Below, one piece after another: positions 1 through 8,351 of a DNA stretch of 64,000 bases. Position numbers and translations under genes: made by a program. The DNA lies in the NCBI RefSeq assembly GCF_000007925.1, contig NC_005042.1, forward strand, positions 1,364,001-1,428,000. Direction: 5' to 3'. The stretch comes from Prochlorococcus marinus subsp. marinus str. CCMP1375 (GTDB lineage Bacteria > Cyanobacteriota > Cyanobacteriia > PCC-6307 > Cyanobiaceae). Numbering within the stretch: the first letter of the stretch is position 1; each line of letters opens with the position of its first letter. The notes under the pieces were generated by a model. The model ran no database searches. It had not been told where the DNA came from and saw only the letters and a list, made by a program, of their open reading frames with translations.

Positions 1-105
1 AAAGAATTCACTCTGAAGATGATGATGGATATGCTGACTAATCAGTCCTCCAAAATTATTGCTTTAAGGGCTTTGAGGATTTTAAGCAAGTATACAAATG
101 AGTAA
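1..105 (+). CDS. 3' end of an unidentified gene (partial)
   Basis: Frame 1 is open from the window edge to a TAA at 103-105, giving 34 residues ending in a basic, helix-like tail (LRILSKYTNE). The upstream part is outside the window, so the product cannot be named. The following small gene starts inside the last codons (ATGAGTAA), which suggests one transcript with coupled translation. Confidence 0.5.
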   Translation, partial: KEFTLKMMMDMLTNQSSKIIALRALRILSKYTNE

Positions 106-268
106 TTTTCACTTCACCGATCAGCAATTTATAGAAATTCGTGAAATCTGGAGAGACATCAACTCTCAATGCAAAATATTTCAAGAAAACACTGGTTGTC
201 CAAATAGCGAAATAGTAAAGATGATTGACTCAGCCAAGAGTTACTGGGAAGAAAAAGGTAAAGGTTAA
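98..268 (+). CDS. Small unknown protein, 56 aa
   Basis: A 57-codon ORF beginning MSNFHFTDQQFIEIRE and ending WEEKGKG. It overlaps the upstream gene by 8 nt, as expected for translational coupling. It is polar, has two cysteines and no membrane segment or signal peptide. I do not recognise a family. The overlap and the balanced composition are the main support that it is real. Confidence 0.55.
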   Translation: MSNFHFTDQQFIEIREIWRDINSQCKIFQENTGCPNSEIVKMIDSAKSYWEEKGKG

Positions 269-364
269 AAGGCAAAATTTAGCTTTATTTTATTTGCTCC
301 TATTAATTTTTATTGAGTTATATCTTATAAATTATTCTATGAGAAATAAAGAAAAAGAAGTCTC

Positions 365-904
365 ATGTATCTAAAAAGCCTTGATGGCTGTCTCTTGGCA
401 ATTGGCTCATATCCAGCTTTTCAATATGACGCTAGAGGTGGAGGGGGATCAGCCGTAGTGATTAAAAGTGAAAAAAATAATATTAAGTACATAAAATTTG
501 CTCCTGAAACATTTTCAATACCTGCACTTACTTCAAAAACAACAAAGTTTTTAGGACTTCCATTGCTAATAGGCTTAAAGATCCAAATGTATCTGGAAAT
601 CCTTGAAGGAACTATTAACCTAGATTCTGGAGAAGTTTTATTGAATTTTGAATCGAGATTTATTTTCAGCATTTTCACTAAATTTCATTTTCCAAGTTTA
701 TTTGTCAAAACATGTCTTAAAACAGGAACCGTAAAAAGTGATTTATATCAAGAAACTGGTAATGTGGTTCAACAAAATGGAGTTGCAAAGCTCGTAGGAG
801 TTGCTTGCATTCCTAAGACTGGTAACAAAGCCTTGGATCTCTTCCTTGGTCTACCTAATGAGGCCTTGGCTATTCTTCAGTGTGAAATAAATATTGAGTC
901 GTGA
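365..904 (+). CDS. Conserved-looking hypothetical protein, 179 aa
   Basis: I do not recognise this protein. It starts MYLKSLDGCLLAIGSYPAFQ, has a Gly-rich patch near residue 25 (RGGGGS) and hydrophobic stretches around residues 60-80 and 95-120 that are too mixed to be confident membrane helices. There is no signal peptide. It ends 11 nt from the end of the convergent exporter gene. Its length, even codon use and lack of competing ORFs make it a likely real gene of unknown role. Confidence 0.75.
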   Translation: MYLKSLDGCLLAIGSYPAFQYDARGGGGSAVVIKSEKNNIKYIKFAPETFSIPALTSKTTKFLGLPLLIGLKIQMYLEILEGTINLDSGEVLLNFESRFIFSIFTKFHFPSLFVKTCLKTGTVKSDLYQETGNVVQQNGVAKLVGVACIPKTGNKALDLFLGLPNEALAILQCEINIES

Positions 905-915
905 ACAAACATTAA

Positions 916-1782
916 TCAAATGAACACTATTGAGACTCCTAATATAGTTGTTCCAGTTAATACTATGCTTTTCCAATTCACTTTCTCACCTTCAGCCCTT
1001 GCAAAAAGTAATGAGATTGCAGGCGAAGTACTTAGTAATGTCCATCCCAATCCAATTGGCAAGGATTGGAAAACATTTTGCTGCAATAATATACCTAAAT
1101 TAGTACCTAAGAATGTTGCATAGAACAGTCTTATTTTATTTGCAGGAGGAAGCTCTTTTATTGATCTAATTAAATTGAGGTTAACCGATAATAATAAAGC
1201 AAGAACACTACCAAGTAATCTAATTTCTGTCGTTTGAAATGGATTAAGGCTAGAATTTAAAAGGACAATTCTTGATAAAGCTGCTGCAACTACAGCACAA
1301 AAGACTGAAAGGAATGCAAAGAAAAAACCTTTTTGATTTATGCTATTAAATTTAAAATTATTATTCTCATCTACATTTTGTGACGCTATCCCTATCAAAG
1401 AAATAGTTACAATTAAAACACCAATCCATACTTTTAATTGAAGCACCTCATTTAACATGAATGAGCCTAAAAGGCTCGCTATAATTGGCGATGTAGCTTC
1501 TACAGTAAGGGTCTTCCTAGTCCCTATTTTTTTCAAGGCAGTTATATATAATGAGTCCCCTATAGCAATTCCAATAATTCCACTTAGCAAAAGAATGCAA
1601 ACATATTTAAAATTAGATATAAAGTCAAAAGTAAATATTATTGGTAAAAATATAATGAATGCAATTATATTTTTTATTACATTTACGTGTATAGAAGAGA
1701 AGTATCGAGTCTGTTGCCTCCATAAAAAACAAGCATATGTCCAAGAGAAAGAAGCCCCCAAGGCTGAAATGATTCCAATCAA
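916..1782 (-). CDS. EamA/DMT-family membrane transporter
   Basis: The 288-residue product is almost entirely hydrophobic, with about ten membrane helices in two repeated halves (roughly 1-135 and 150-285), the usual architecture of drug/metabolite transporters. Diagnostic stretches are GIIGIAIGDSLYITALKKIG and TSPIIASLLGSFMLNEVL in the first half and GTNLGILLQQNVFQSLPIG in the second. Members export amino acids, nucleobases or other metabolites across the inner membrane; the substrate cannot be read from sequence. The gene stands alone, convergent with the 365-904 gene. Confidence 0.85.
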   Translation of the reverse strand: MIGIISALGASFSWTYACFLWRQQTRYFSSIHVNVIKNIIAFIIFLPIIFTFDFISNFKYVCILLLSGIIGIAIGDSLYITALKKIGTRKTLTVEATSPIIASLLGSFMLNEVLQLKVWIGVLIVTISLIGIASQNVDENNNFKFNSINQKGFFFAFLSVFCAVVAAALSRIVLLNSSLNPFQTTEIRLLGSVLALLLSVNLNLIRSIKELPPANKIRLFYATFLGTNLGILLQQNVFQSLPIGLGWTLLSTSPAISLLFARAEGEKVNWKSIVLTGTTILGVSIVFI

Positions 1783-1864
1783 ATCTGAGAGAGGGAAGTT
1801 ATCCCTAATTGAGAATATTTATTCAAGTCAATCAATGGCGACAAAATTTCCAACCTACGAAAAA

Positions 1865-2206
1865 TCATTTACCCATTGCTCTTCTGAGTTTTTCTGCTTC
1901 ATCCATACCTTCCATAATCGTAAAGGTTGCATTTTTGGTTGCAGCGATACGAAGCTTCGATAACTCTTGATATTCCTCCGACTCATAAGCTTCAACAGCA
2001 GCACGCATAGAGGAGAACTCACAAATAACTGCCAAATTTGCCCCTTCTGTTCTTTCTTTCCCTTGTGGCTCTGTATCTTTTGCAAAAACTTCTCCACCAA
2101 CACCTTTTAGCCAAGGACCTACTTTCCCGACATACTCAGCAAATAAAGCTTGATTGATAACTGTTGAGGTTGAAATCCAATAGCCTTTCGCACCTTTCTT
2201 GTCCAT
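1865..2206 (-). CDS. DUF1330-family protein
   Basis: The 113-residue protein begins MDKKGAKGYWISTSTVINQA and shows the DUF1330 pattern: an initial GYW strand, an NLAVICEF strand in the middle and a conserved EAYESEEYQEL helix. The family folds as a dimeric ferredoxin-like alpha/beta barrel and its biochemical role is unknown. It is soluble and has no signal peptide. It sits downstream of two small secreted or cytosolic genes on the same strand and about 80 nt before the exporter gene. Confidence 0.85.
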   Translation of the reverse strand: MDKKGAKGYWISTSTVINQALFAEYVGKVGPWLKGVGGEVFAKDTEPQGKERTEGANLAVICEFSSMRAAVEAYESEEYQELSKLRIAATKNATFTIMEGMDEAEKLRRAMGK

Positions 2207-2253
2207 AAAAATAATTTAAAAGCCTAGAGAACTTTTTTAGTCCTCATTCAACA

Positions 2254-2364
2254 TTACCAATCTGGGTAACTAAAGTCATCTCCAATAGGCTCTTCATAAA
2301 ACCCTCCTTCTTTGATACCTCTCTTATAAATTTCAAGGAATCTAAGAAATAATTCAGGCATCAT
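2254..2364 (-). CDS. Small acidic protein, 36 aa
   Basis: A 37-codon ORF starting MMPELFLRFLEIYKRGIKEG and ending DDFSYPDW. Its ATG overlaps the stop of the upstream secreted-protein gene (ATGA), a classic coupled arrangement, which is the strongest evidence that it is translated. The family is not recognised. Confidence 0.55.
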   Translation of the reverse strand: MMPELFLRFLEIYKRGIKEGGFYEEPIGDDFSYPDW

Positions 2365-2561
2365 TTTTTGTTTTCAAGGCATACATAAGTATGGCGACCA
2401 GAAACTTCACTCCATTGTTCACCTAACTGCTCGCAATCAACTTTGTTAGCCATTTCTATCCTTTCTAAACCTGAACCTCTCTTGGAAAGGATTAAATAAT
2501 ATTCTTCGGCACTAGCAACTGGAATGGCAAGTGCACAGGAGATGAATAACAAAAAGCGCAT
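2361..2561 (-). CDS. Small secreted protein, 66 aa
   Basis: The N-terminus MRFLLFISCALAIPVASAEE is a clear Sec signal peptide with an ASA-E cleavage site, leaving a mature peptide of about 47 residues with two cysteines (CEQLG, YVCLE) that could pair in the periplasm. The layout matches the small secreted proteins at 58967-59188 and the decayed copy at 50019-50102, so it belongs to a multi-copy family in this window. Function unknown. Confidence 0.7.
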   Translation of the reverse strand: MRFLLFISCALAIPVASAEEYYLILSKRGSGLERIEMANKVDCEQLGEQWSEVSGRHTYVCLENKK

Positions 2562-2723
2562 TGACTACAATTACATGTCATTCTAATTATCTACAAAATT
2601 AACAGACATCGCAAAGGCCAAACTCATAAATCTAAGACTTCCTCAAATATCACTAATGCATATACCTTTGATTAGCTTGCTACATGAGCAGTCAAATCTC
2701 TAAGGCGTTTCAAAGGGTAACCA

Positions 2724-3254
2724 TTATTTTGTTACATCAACACTTCCCATAGGAGCCAAGAAATTCACTATTGCCGGTATCAAGAAAAGAACTGTTATTA
2801 ATCTGACCGCATGCAAAGCAGCAACAGCTGCACCAACACCAAACTCTGCTCCGACAAGACTCATTCCTATAGTTCCACCAGGTGCTGCCCCTAATAAGGC
2901 GACGATCTTTTCTACTCCAAAAAATCTACTAACCAGAAGACCAAGCAAAATGCCAGTTATCAAAAGAGTAAAAGTGATAATCAATGCAGGCTTCCAAAGC
3001 AATTGCAATTCACCCAATGTTTCTCTATTTATCCCTGTTCCAATAACTGTTCCTATACCTATGCCAAGTACTGTTTTTGTACCTAAAGGCCAATCTGCAA
3101 CTTCAAGTTGGCCACTAACGCTTAATAATCCAGCGCCCAAGATAGCTCCTAAAAGTGGTCCTGCAGGGATTCCGGTTAGAAGCATTAGGGAACCCAAGGT
3201 GGCACCAGCAAGAATGTATATCAACAAGATTAATAAAGAATGCATTTCAATCAA
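2724..3254 (-). CDS. AbrB-family integral membrane protein
   Basis: The 176-residue product has about five membrane helices and the family signatures GIPAGPLLGAILGAGLLS near residue 30 and LLGAAPGGTIGMSLVGAEFG near residue 120. It matches one repeat of the AbrB family (annotated in many genomes as putative ammonia monooxygenase or regulator), whose bacterial members usually carry two repeats in about 350 residues. Single-repeat forms are common in cyanobacteria. Transport function is presumed, substrate unknown. Confidence 0.8.
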   Translation of the reverse strand: MIEMHSLLILLIYILAGATLGSLMLLTGIPAGPLLGAILGAGLLSVSGQLEVADWPLGTKTVLGIGIGTVIGTGINRETLGELQLLWKPALIITFTLLITGILLGLLVSRFFGVEKIVALLGAAPGGTIGMSLVGAEFGVGAAVAALHAVRLITVLFLIPAIVNFLAPMGSVDVTK

Positions 3255-3463
3255 TTTGGCTATATCTCCAAGTTACTAGTGTTTAGGATTCATTTATCAA
3301 CTAAACAAGAGAAAATTCTGACTATCGTTATGATAAATACAAGTAACCTCCCACAGTCGTCATAGATGTATAAACTACTTGTTAAAAGTCAACTTAAGAA
3401 AGTTGCAAAAGCAAGTTGATGAAATATTGTGTTTTCTAACTAAATTAATACCGTTAAATATTC

Positions 3464-3691
3464 ATGACTGAAGCAAAAGACAAAAGAAAGTTTGATTGGA
3501 CAAAAATTTTCATAGGAATATCTCTACTTTTATGTGCATGCAGCCTTGCATTTATTTCAGTGAGTTTACGGCCAGTGGCTAAATGGGCTAATTATCAAAG
3601 TGTCTGTGTTGAACAAGAAAGCATCAAAGCTCCTATTTCATGGGCTGTTAGGAAGTGCAATGGACGTTCAAAGGTGTATCAAGTGAAATAA
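3464..3691 (+). CDS. Small single-pass membrane protein, 75 aa
   Basis: It has a basic cytoplasmic N-terminus (MTEAKDKRKFDWTK), one membrane helix at residues 15-37 (IFIGISLLLCACSLAFISVS) and an extracytoplasmic tail with two cysteines (VCVEQ, RKCNG). Family not recognised. It stands alone. Confidence 0.6.
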   Translation: MTEAKDKRKFDWTKIFIGISLLLCACSLAFISVSLRPVAKWANYQSVCVEQESIKAPISWAVRKCNGRSKVYQVK

Positions 3692-3930
3692 AACAAGGTC
3701 TTTTAAAAAAGATAGCTTCTATCACTAAATTGTTATGCTTGCTAACGAAAGAACTAAGATCTAAAAGTCAGTCTTCATAAAGGCTAAGGGATCCTGATCC
3801 TTCCATAATCATCTTTACTTCGATAGATTCTCTAAACAAGAAGCACGATAAAATTTCTATAAAATATTTGAAAGGCTATTGCAAAAAACAGCGGCAAGTA
3901 AGTCATCACTAACAATGAATAACAAGACAA

Positions 3931-4050
3931 TTATTCCTCTTTTTCAACTTGCGTAATGCGGAGCTGCAGACCAATATATATAAAAAACCATCCAATTAGA
4001 GGGGTCCAAAGAGACCAATTATTTACATGGGGCGTTTCAAGAAATCCCAT
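3931..4050 (-). CDS. Micro membrane protein, 39 aa
   Basis: MGFLETPHVNNWSLWTPLIG begins a 40-codon ORF with one aromatic-rich helix (residues 12-29) and a charged tail ending QVEKEE. It resembles in plan, but not in sequence, the 39-residue protein at 13236-13355. Its start overlaps the 3' end of the upstream 54-residue gene by 14 nt. Unknown role. Confidence 0.5.
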   Translation of the reverse strand: MGFLETPHVNNWSLWTPLIGWFFIYIGLQLRITQVEKEE

Positions 4051-4201
4051 TAGTGTGTTCTATCAAATTAATTGCTGTTATATCAGGCTTACATTCTTCT
4101 GGATAAGAGATGACATTATGAGCCGTTAAGCCCGTAGAGATTGCTAACACTCCAATGGCAAGCAACCATTTCGTTCTCTCACTGACCAAGATTTTCTCCA
4201 T
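4037..4201 (-). CDS. Small membrane or secreted protein, 54 aa
   Basis: The ORF begins MEKILVSERTKWLLAIGVLA, with one hydrophobic segment (residues 12-27) that could be a signal anchor, followed by a short polar tail with one cysteine (EECKPD). It is followed in an overlapping arrangement by the 39-residue gene. Family not recognised. Confidence 0.5.
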   Translation of the reverse strand: MEKILVSERTKWLLAIGVLAISTGLTAHNVISYPEECKPDITAINLIEHTNGIS

Positions 4202-4429
4202 AAAGACATTTATAGGGCTTTTAGCAAGTTAATCAATCTTTTGAAACCTTCTGGAATATCCAGACTAGACGAGAACTAGATCCTAAAAAAATTTGGGTGA
4301 AAATGACTACAGAAGTGTTTGCTGCATCAACTATTTGAATACAAATCTTATTTTCAAGTTACTTTGATAAGTCTAATAAAAACTAGGATTGTTTAATAGT
4401 TCCATAAACGTAGGAATCATTAATCGCAT

Positions 4430-4624
4430 TTAGTTATTTGCTTGCTTCCAAATAAACCCAATAAGTAAAGACATTAAAATTAAAGGGAAAATGAATTTTA
4501 GTATCCCTACAACAATCAATACTCCAATTCCTATAAGTGAGTAGATAGCCCATTTAGGAATAAATCGAACAGCATTAAACCCGGCTGAACTAGAAGAAGG
4601 AATAACTTCAGGATCTATAGCCAT
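4430..4624 (-). CDS. Small membrane protein, 64 aa
   Basis: The N-terminal 25 residues are soluble (MAIDPEVIPSSSSAGFNAVR), followed by a long hydrophobic stretch at residues 27-58, enough for one or two helices. Codon use is clean and there is no competing frame. Function unknown; the type is common in picocyanobacteria. Confidence 0.65.
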   Translation of the reverse strand: MAIDPEVIPSSSSAGFNAVRFIPKWAIYSLIGIGVLIVVGILKFIFPLILMSLLIGFIWKQANN

Positions 4625-4693
4625 TGAGGCGAATAATCAAATTATCTACAACCAAAAATAACTTACTTATTGTGAAAGGGGTATGGGTCTTTA

Positions 4694-4840
4694 CTAAAGA
4701 GAAGAGAATATTTTCATAATAATCCACATTACTAAAGCTCCTTCAAAAAAAGCCATCCAATACAATGTGTAATTAGATAAACCCATTTCCTTCTGTGCTC
4801 TCTCAAGCATTGACTTGTGCCAAGTGATTAATTTCTTCAT
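4694..4840 (-). CDS. Small single-helix protein of the MKKLI-WHKS family, 48 aa
   Basis: The protein starts MKKLITWHKSMLERAQKEMG and ends in one membrane helix containing FFEGALVMWIIMK. The paralogue at 32058-32234 shares MKKLI-WHKS, ERAQ and EGAL--W-IMK, which proves this ORF is under protein-level selection. Role unknown; the pattern is an amphipathic start plus a single anchor. Confidence 0.7.
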   Translation of the reverse strand: MKKLITWHKSMLERAQKEMGLSNYTLYWMAFFEGALVMWIIMKIFSSL

Positions 4841-4992
4841 CGAATATTCTCCATAGCATTTCAGCCTTCCCAACCAATAAAAACATATCCATAACTTAAC
4901 TCATAATTTTTGACAATTTGAACAAGTTGAATTTCGCCGACAAATTTAAACCGCCCCATGAAGCCTCATGGACTTGACACTCTATAGTAACT

Positions 4993-5196
4993 ATGTACTA
5001 TAGAGCTAAGCCTATGAGCCTTAAGAAAATGATTTCTACAGTTTCTCCAATGCCTTTTAAAGTATCTCAAACAGGAAGCAGATCATACGTGAACATGTCC
5101 TGGGATTCTTCTTATGAAGCATGGGTTGCTTATTCGCGGCCTGGGCCTGTATTCGAACCCCAGCTGCCCCGCATTAGCAAACGTTGGAGATATTAG
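4993..5196 (+). CDS. Hypothetical protein, 67 aa
   Basis: The ORF begins MYYRAKPMSLKKMISTVSPM and ends in the basic tail RISKRWRY. An internal ATG at 5017 is an alternative start. No membrane helix or motif is recognised. Only the unbroken frame supports it. Confidence 0.4.
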   Translation: MYYRAKPMSLKKMISTVSPMPFKVSQTGSRSYVNMSWDSSYEAWVAYSRPGPVFEPQLPRISKRWRY

Positions 5197-5268
5197 ATGA
5201 TGAGTTTTTTCTATATATGGCTTGGATTTATCGTTCTAATGGCTGCCATAAGAAATAAAACTTGCTGA
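5197..5268 (+). CDS. Possible micro-peptide, 23 aa
   Basis: ATG ATG follows directly on the TAG of the previous ORF and opens a 24-codon frame encoding one hydrophobic helix (SFFYIWLGFIVLMAAI) and a basic end. Stop-start abutment hints at coupling. Too short to be sure. Confidence 0.3.
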   Translation: MMSFFYIWLGFIVLMAAIRNKTC

Positions 5269-5273
5269 ATTGA

Positions 5274-5372
5274 TCAGATTTTTTCTGCTTTGTTAGATTT
5301 TGAACTTAGTTGAATTATAGAAATAACAATCACCAATATGGATAGCACGTCAAGAGCGATAAAATGGAACAT
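5274..5372 (-). CDS. Possible micro membrane protein, 32 aa
   Basis: A 33-codon ORF starting MFHFIALDVLSILVIVISII with one helix and a charged Lys/Ser tail. No homologue in the window. Convergent with the preceding micro-ORF. Confidence 0.35.
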   Translation of the reverse strand: MFHFIALDVLSILVIVISIIQLSSKSNKAEKI

Positions 5373-5650
5373 AGCTTGAGTCTCGTTGCTTAGTTCTAAC
5401 AGCAAATTAAACGCAGTCAAACCAAGTGAAACAAATAAATCTCAAATGCATCGAATATATTTACATAACTATGTTAGTCAAATACTTAATATCCCTAAGA
5501 ATCAAAAGTCAAAAAATATTAATCCAGTAAAGTGGCATCTTTGACCTAAAGGTTATTAAGCTCTATTCAAATCGCAATAATTACTTTTGTAACTAGAGCG
5601 ATATATAGCAAATATATTGAAGTCAATAAAAATAAAAAAGTGTTTTTGAA
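5373..5650. other. Non-coding stretch
   Basis: AT-rich DNA between convergent genes. I see no credible ORF, hairpin terminator or RNA gene here. Confidence 0.4.
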
Positions 5651-6079
5651 TTACTGAATACTAACAACGATACTTCTTTCCCTAGGGCCATCTAGTTCAA
5701 CCATAATTATGTCTTGATATTTGCCTAGTTGAAGTTTCCCATCTTTAAAAGGAACACTTACATGATTACCTAAAAGCAATGCCCTTAGATGGGAATGAGC
5801 GTTCTTTGGCTCATCTTTCGGGATATTATCTCTAAGGTGTAAATCATCATGCTTATAGCCTTGTGCTATAGGTGCCATCTCTTCTAACCATTTGCCTAGA
5901 TCTAATATCAGCCTTTCTTCCATCTCGTTAATAATCATCCCAACCGTTGAATGCTGACTAAATGCACACACAACCCCTTCTAACTGTTGAGATGTATCTA
6001 AAAAGCTTTCTATTTGCTCAGTAATTGAGTGACAGCTATAAGAAGAAGTTGATTTAACGCTAATGATATGAGTAAGCAT
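5651..6079 (-). CDS. YjbQ/UPF0047-family protein
   Basis: The 142-residue protein matches the YjbQ family along its length: FSQHSTVGMIINE near residue 40, LRDNIPKDEPKNAHSHLRAL near residue 80 and QDIIMVELDGPRERSI at the end. The conserved His residues surround the presumed active site. Family members can show weak thiamine phosphate synthase activity, so databases call it secondary thiamine-phosphate synthase, but the physiological role is unsettled. Soluble, monocistronic. Confidence 0.9.
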   Translation of the reverse strand: MLTHIISVKSTSSYSCHSITEQIESFLDTSQQLEGVVCAFSQHSTVGMIINEMEERLILDLGKWLEEMAPIAQGYKHDDLHLRDNIPKDEPKNAHSHLRALLLGNHVSVPFKDGKLQLGKYQDIIMVELDGPRERSIVVSIQ

Positions 6080-6460
6080 TTTTAAAATTACAGCAAAAAT
6101 TCACTATTGATTCTCCATATATATTGGCGCTTTTTGAGAAATATTTACATAATATCGAAAATGACTTAACCGCTGTAGACAAAATCCGATCTAGTGATGC
6201 CCAATTATTTTAGTTTTAGCCACCTTCAAATACTATGCATTAACTAAGCAATGGGATTCGCACTCTCCTTAATGCTGCATTGAGTCTTTTCTCCTGGCTA
6301 ATTTGATTAAAGGTGACTGAGCAAACTAATTAATTTCTGTTGAGATAATCCCTACATTACAAATTTATTCCCAGTAATAATAAAAGCATCCAAAAAAGAC
6401 ATTGAATAGATTTTTCAATCATCATCACTAATGAGCTGACTCAATGAAGTACTGTCTTAA
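6080..6460. other. Intergenic region without a gene
   Basis: About 380 bp between divergent genes. It must hold the promoters of the YjbQ gene and of the DUF1543-glycosylase pair, but I cannot place -35/-10 boxes with confidence. No ORF or hairpin stands out. Confidence 0.4.
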
Positions 6461-6958
6461 ATGAATTTATACCTTGTAGTTTTGGGAGGAAAAATAAAAG
6501 GGGGACATATTGAGATGCACGATATTCGTTGGGTAATTGGCAAAAATATTGAATCAACTATCCCGAAATTAAAGTCCGAATGGATTGGCAATTCTTTAGG
6601 GCTACACATAGATAGCTATAAATTAATTCAATTTGTAGATGGTTATCGAATTAAACTTATCAATAGAGATAAGAGCAAAGAGAGCTACGCCAACAAGCTT
6701 TGGTTCATTAACCTTGGAGGATATAAAACTGATGAGATGCTGGAACAGCATCACATAGAAATTGTAGTCGCAACATCAGCCCAAGAGGCTAAGAAGAAGG
6801 CTCGTAGCAGATGGTCCCAACCTATAAAACAAATCCACAAAGATGACCATGCTTCTATAATCCATTTTCAAGAATATACAGTCTTCTTAGAAACTGATCC
6901 TCAAAGCCGGGATGATGGAATGACTCCCGACTGGAGCGGATACTGGCTTATCAATTAA
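6461..6958 (+). CDS. DUF1543 protein with two domain copies
   Basis: The N-terminus LYLVVLGGKIKGGHIEMHDI followed by RWVIG is the DUF1543 signature. A second, weaker copy begins near residue 87 (LWFINLGGY) and continues to the HHIEIVVATSAQEAKKKA segment. Function of the family is unknown. The next gene, a DNA repair glycosylase, starts 18 nt downstream on the same strand, so the two are probably co-transcribed. Confidence 0.85.
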   Translation: MNLYLVVLGGKIKGGHIEMHDIRWVIGKNIESTIPKLKSEWIGNSLGLHIDSYKLIQFVDGYRIKLINRDKSKESYANKLWFINLGGYKTDEMLEQHHIEIVVATSAQEAKKKARSRWSQPIKQIHKDDHASIIHFQEYTVFLETDPQSRDDGMTPDWSGYWLIN

Positions 6959-6976
6959 TCTTCAAAGAGTTTTTCA

Positions 6977-7420
6977 ATGACAAGAATCAACTTAATAAAT
7001 CCAAGTGAGCTATCTGATCAACATTTAATTGCAGAATATAGAGAAATTTTCATGATTGGCTCTGCTCTCCAGCGTTCAATAAAGTCGAAAACCTGGGAAA
7101 AAACCAAGAAAAACTTACCCAAAGAATTCACCTTAAATATTGGGCATGTCAAATTCTTCTATAACAAGGGAAAATACCTCCACAAAAGATATATAAAGCT
7201 GATCGATGAAATGAAATGCAGAGGCATGAATCCAAATCCAGAACGGCAATTCAAAAAAGAGCAGTGGCCTAATGACTTTTACAAAGACTGGGGACCTAGC
7301 GCTCAAGATATTAAACTTATAAGAAAGAGGATCAAAGAAAAAATCAATCAAAAGCCAAATTGGTATCGCTGGACAAAAAAAAAGGCAACGAAGCAAGCCC
7401 AGAACATTAAATTTTTATAG
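6977..7420 (+). CDS. denV: T4 endonuclease V-type pyrimidine dimer DNA glycosylase/AP lyase
   Basis: The first 24 residues align almost position by position with bacteriophage T4 endonuclease V. The N-terminal Thr2 nucleophile (after Met removal), Arg3, Arg22 and catalytic Glu23 are present (MTRINL, DQHL, AEYRE). Later matches are GHVKFFYNKGKYLHKR and PNWYRW near the C-terminus. Length is 147 residues against 138 in T4. The enzyme flips out and cleaves the glycosyl bond of UV-induced cyclobutane dimers, then nicks the abasic site. It follows the DUF1543 gene by 18 nt. A phage-type enzyme in a bacterium suggests past transfer; the C-terminus is unusually Lys-rich. Confidence 0.92.
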   Translation: MTRINLINPSELSDQHLIAEYREIFMIGSALQRSIKSKTWEKTKKNLPKEFTLNIGHVKFFYNKGKYLHKRYIKLIDEMKCRGMNPNPERQFKKEQWPNDFYKDWGPSAQDIKLIRKRIKEKINQKPNWYRWTKKKATKQAQNIKFL

Positions 7421-7585
7421 TTGCTAGTTAATAACTAATTTCTTTTTACTAAAAACCGTGAAACCCAAAAAGGCAATCTCAACGTTTAAATAGAGCGAGC
7501 ATTATAGAAATAGTCCAAGGTAATTTATCCCAATAATTGAGAAGTATTTTCTTATTCAACTTTATTTTTAATTACTAACAATTTA

Positions 7586-7771
7586 TTATTTACTTTCATC
7601 CTTTGGATAAAAGCTCCAAAGGATTATTCCAATTGAAATGGTAATTAAGGTTAGACCGAACCATCCCCACAATTTGTTTTCGGTAAACAAATTAGTTAAC
7701 ATTGATTTTTCTTGATACCGCGCCTCCATTTGGTTTTGATAAATATCTACTACCAATAGGAAGCTTTTCAT
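7586..7771 (-). CDS. Small membrane protein, 61 aa
   Basis: One confident membrane helix at residues 36-53 (WFGLTLITISIGIILWSFY) with a short charged tail (PKDESK). The first 16 residues (MKSFLLVVDIYQNQ) may not be translated, since MEARYQEK is a plausible later start. Family not recognised. Confidence 0.5.
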   Translation of the reverse strand: MKSFLLVVDIYQNQMEARYQEKSMLTNLFTENKLWGWFGLTLITISIGIILWSFYPKDESK

Positions 7772-7970
7772 ATACCATTTCTAGAGGTTTTTTGGAAACC
7801 TACTATATATGGAGGAAAAGTTAAATATAACTAATGAGTTGAAACAATGCTAAAAGGTCCTTATTTCATCTTGCATATAAGCCTCTAATGCCTAATCACC
7901 TTAAATTATTTTTTCTCATAGAGTTAAACTAATTTTCAGTTAATTTGATAATAAATCTACAAAATGTCTA

Positions 7971-8252
7971 CTATTTCATAGGTGCAACAAATTTCAAGAA
8001 CTGTTCATCTATCTCAATTGGCTTAACCTTGCAAGGGCTAACGTTGTCTCCCCAAGGATCTTGTACTCTGAAATCGGCTGCGATCTCATTGAGTTTTCTT
8101 TTAGTAGAAAGAGCCTTCCATTCAAGCCACATGTCACTAAGCATTAGCGTCTGACTATTACTTTGTGGGCCCTCGTCAAGCAATTTAGTTTGATAAGGTT
8201 GGAGATTAGGATTTAAGGCCTTGTACTCTTCTTTCCAATTTTCGTCGTTCAT
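7971..8252 (-). CDS. Hypothetical soluble protein, 93 aa
   Basis: The ORF starts MNDENWKEEYKALNPNLQPY and is polar and slightly acidic with no membrane segment. It shows even codon use and is preceded by a strong terminator of the upstream gene, so it has its own transcription start. The family is not recognised. Confidence 0.65.
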   Translation of the reverse strand: MNDENWKEEYKALNPNLQPYQTKLLDEGPQSNSQTLMLSDMWLEWKALSTKRKLNEIAADFRVQDPWGDNVSPCKVKPIEIDEQFLKFVAPMK

Positions 8253-8254
8253 AA

Positions 8255-8283
8255 TAAAAAAACGGCCTGTGGATATAGGCCGT
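8255..8283 (-). terminator. Rho-independent terminator
   Basis: The arms ACGGCCT (8262-8268) and AGGCCGT (8277-8283) form a perfect 7-bp stem with an 8-nt loop. On the minus strand the stem is followed by a T run (A run at 8255-8261 on the plus strand). It terminates the small gene at 8352-8480. Confidence 0.85.
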
Positions 8284-8351
8284 AAATTATGTTTCCTAAA
8301 TACATTTAAACTCTTTTACCAATTACGTGCCCTCGTAACTAATACTCAAAA

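Noticed and set aside
5140-5170. A T-arm-like sequence (minus strand GGTTCGAAT) suggesting a tRNA end
   Set aside because: The flanking bases do not form a 5-bp T stem and no acceptor, D or anticodon arm can be placed.
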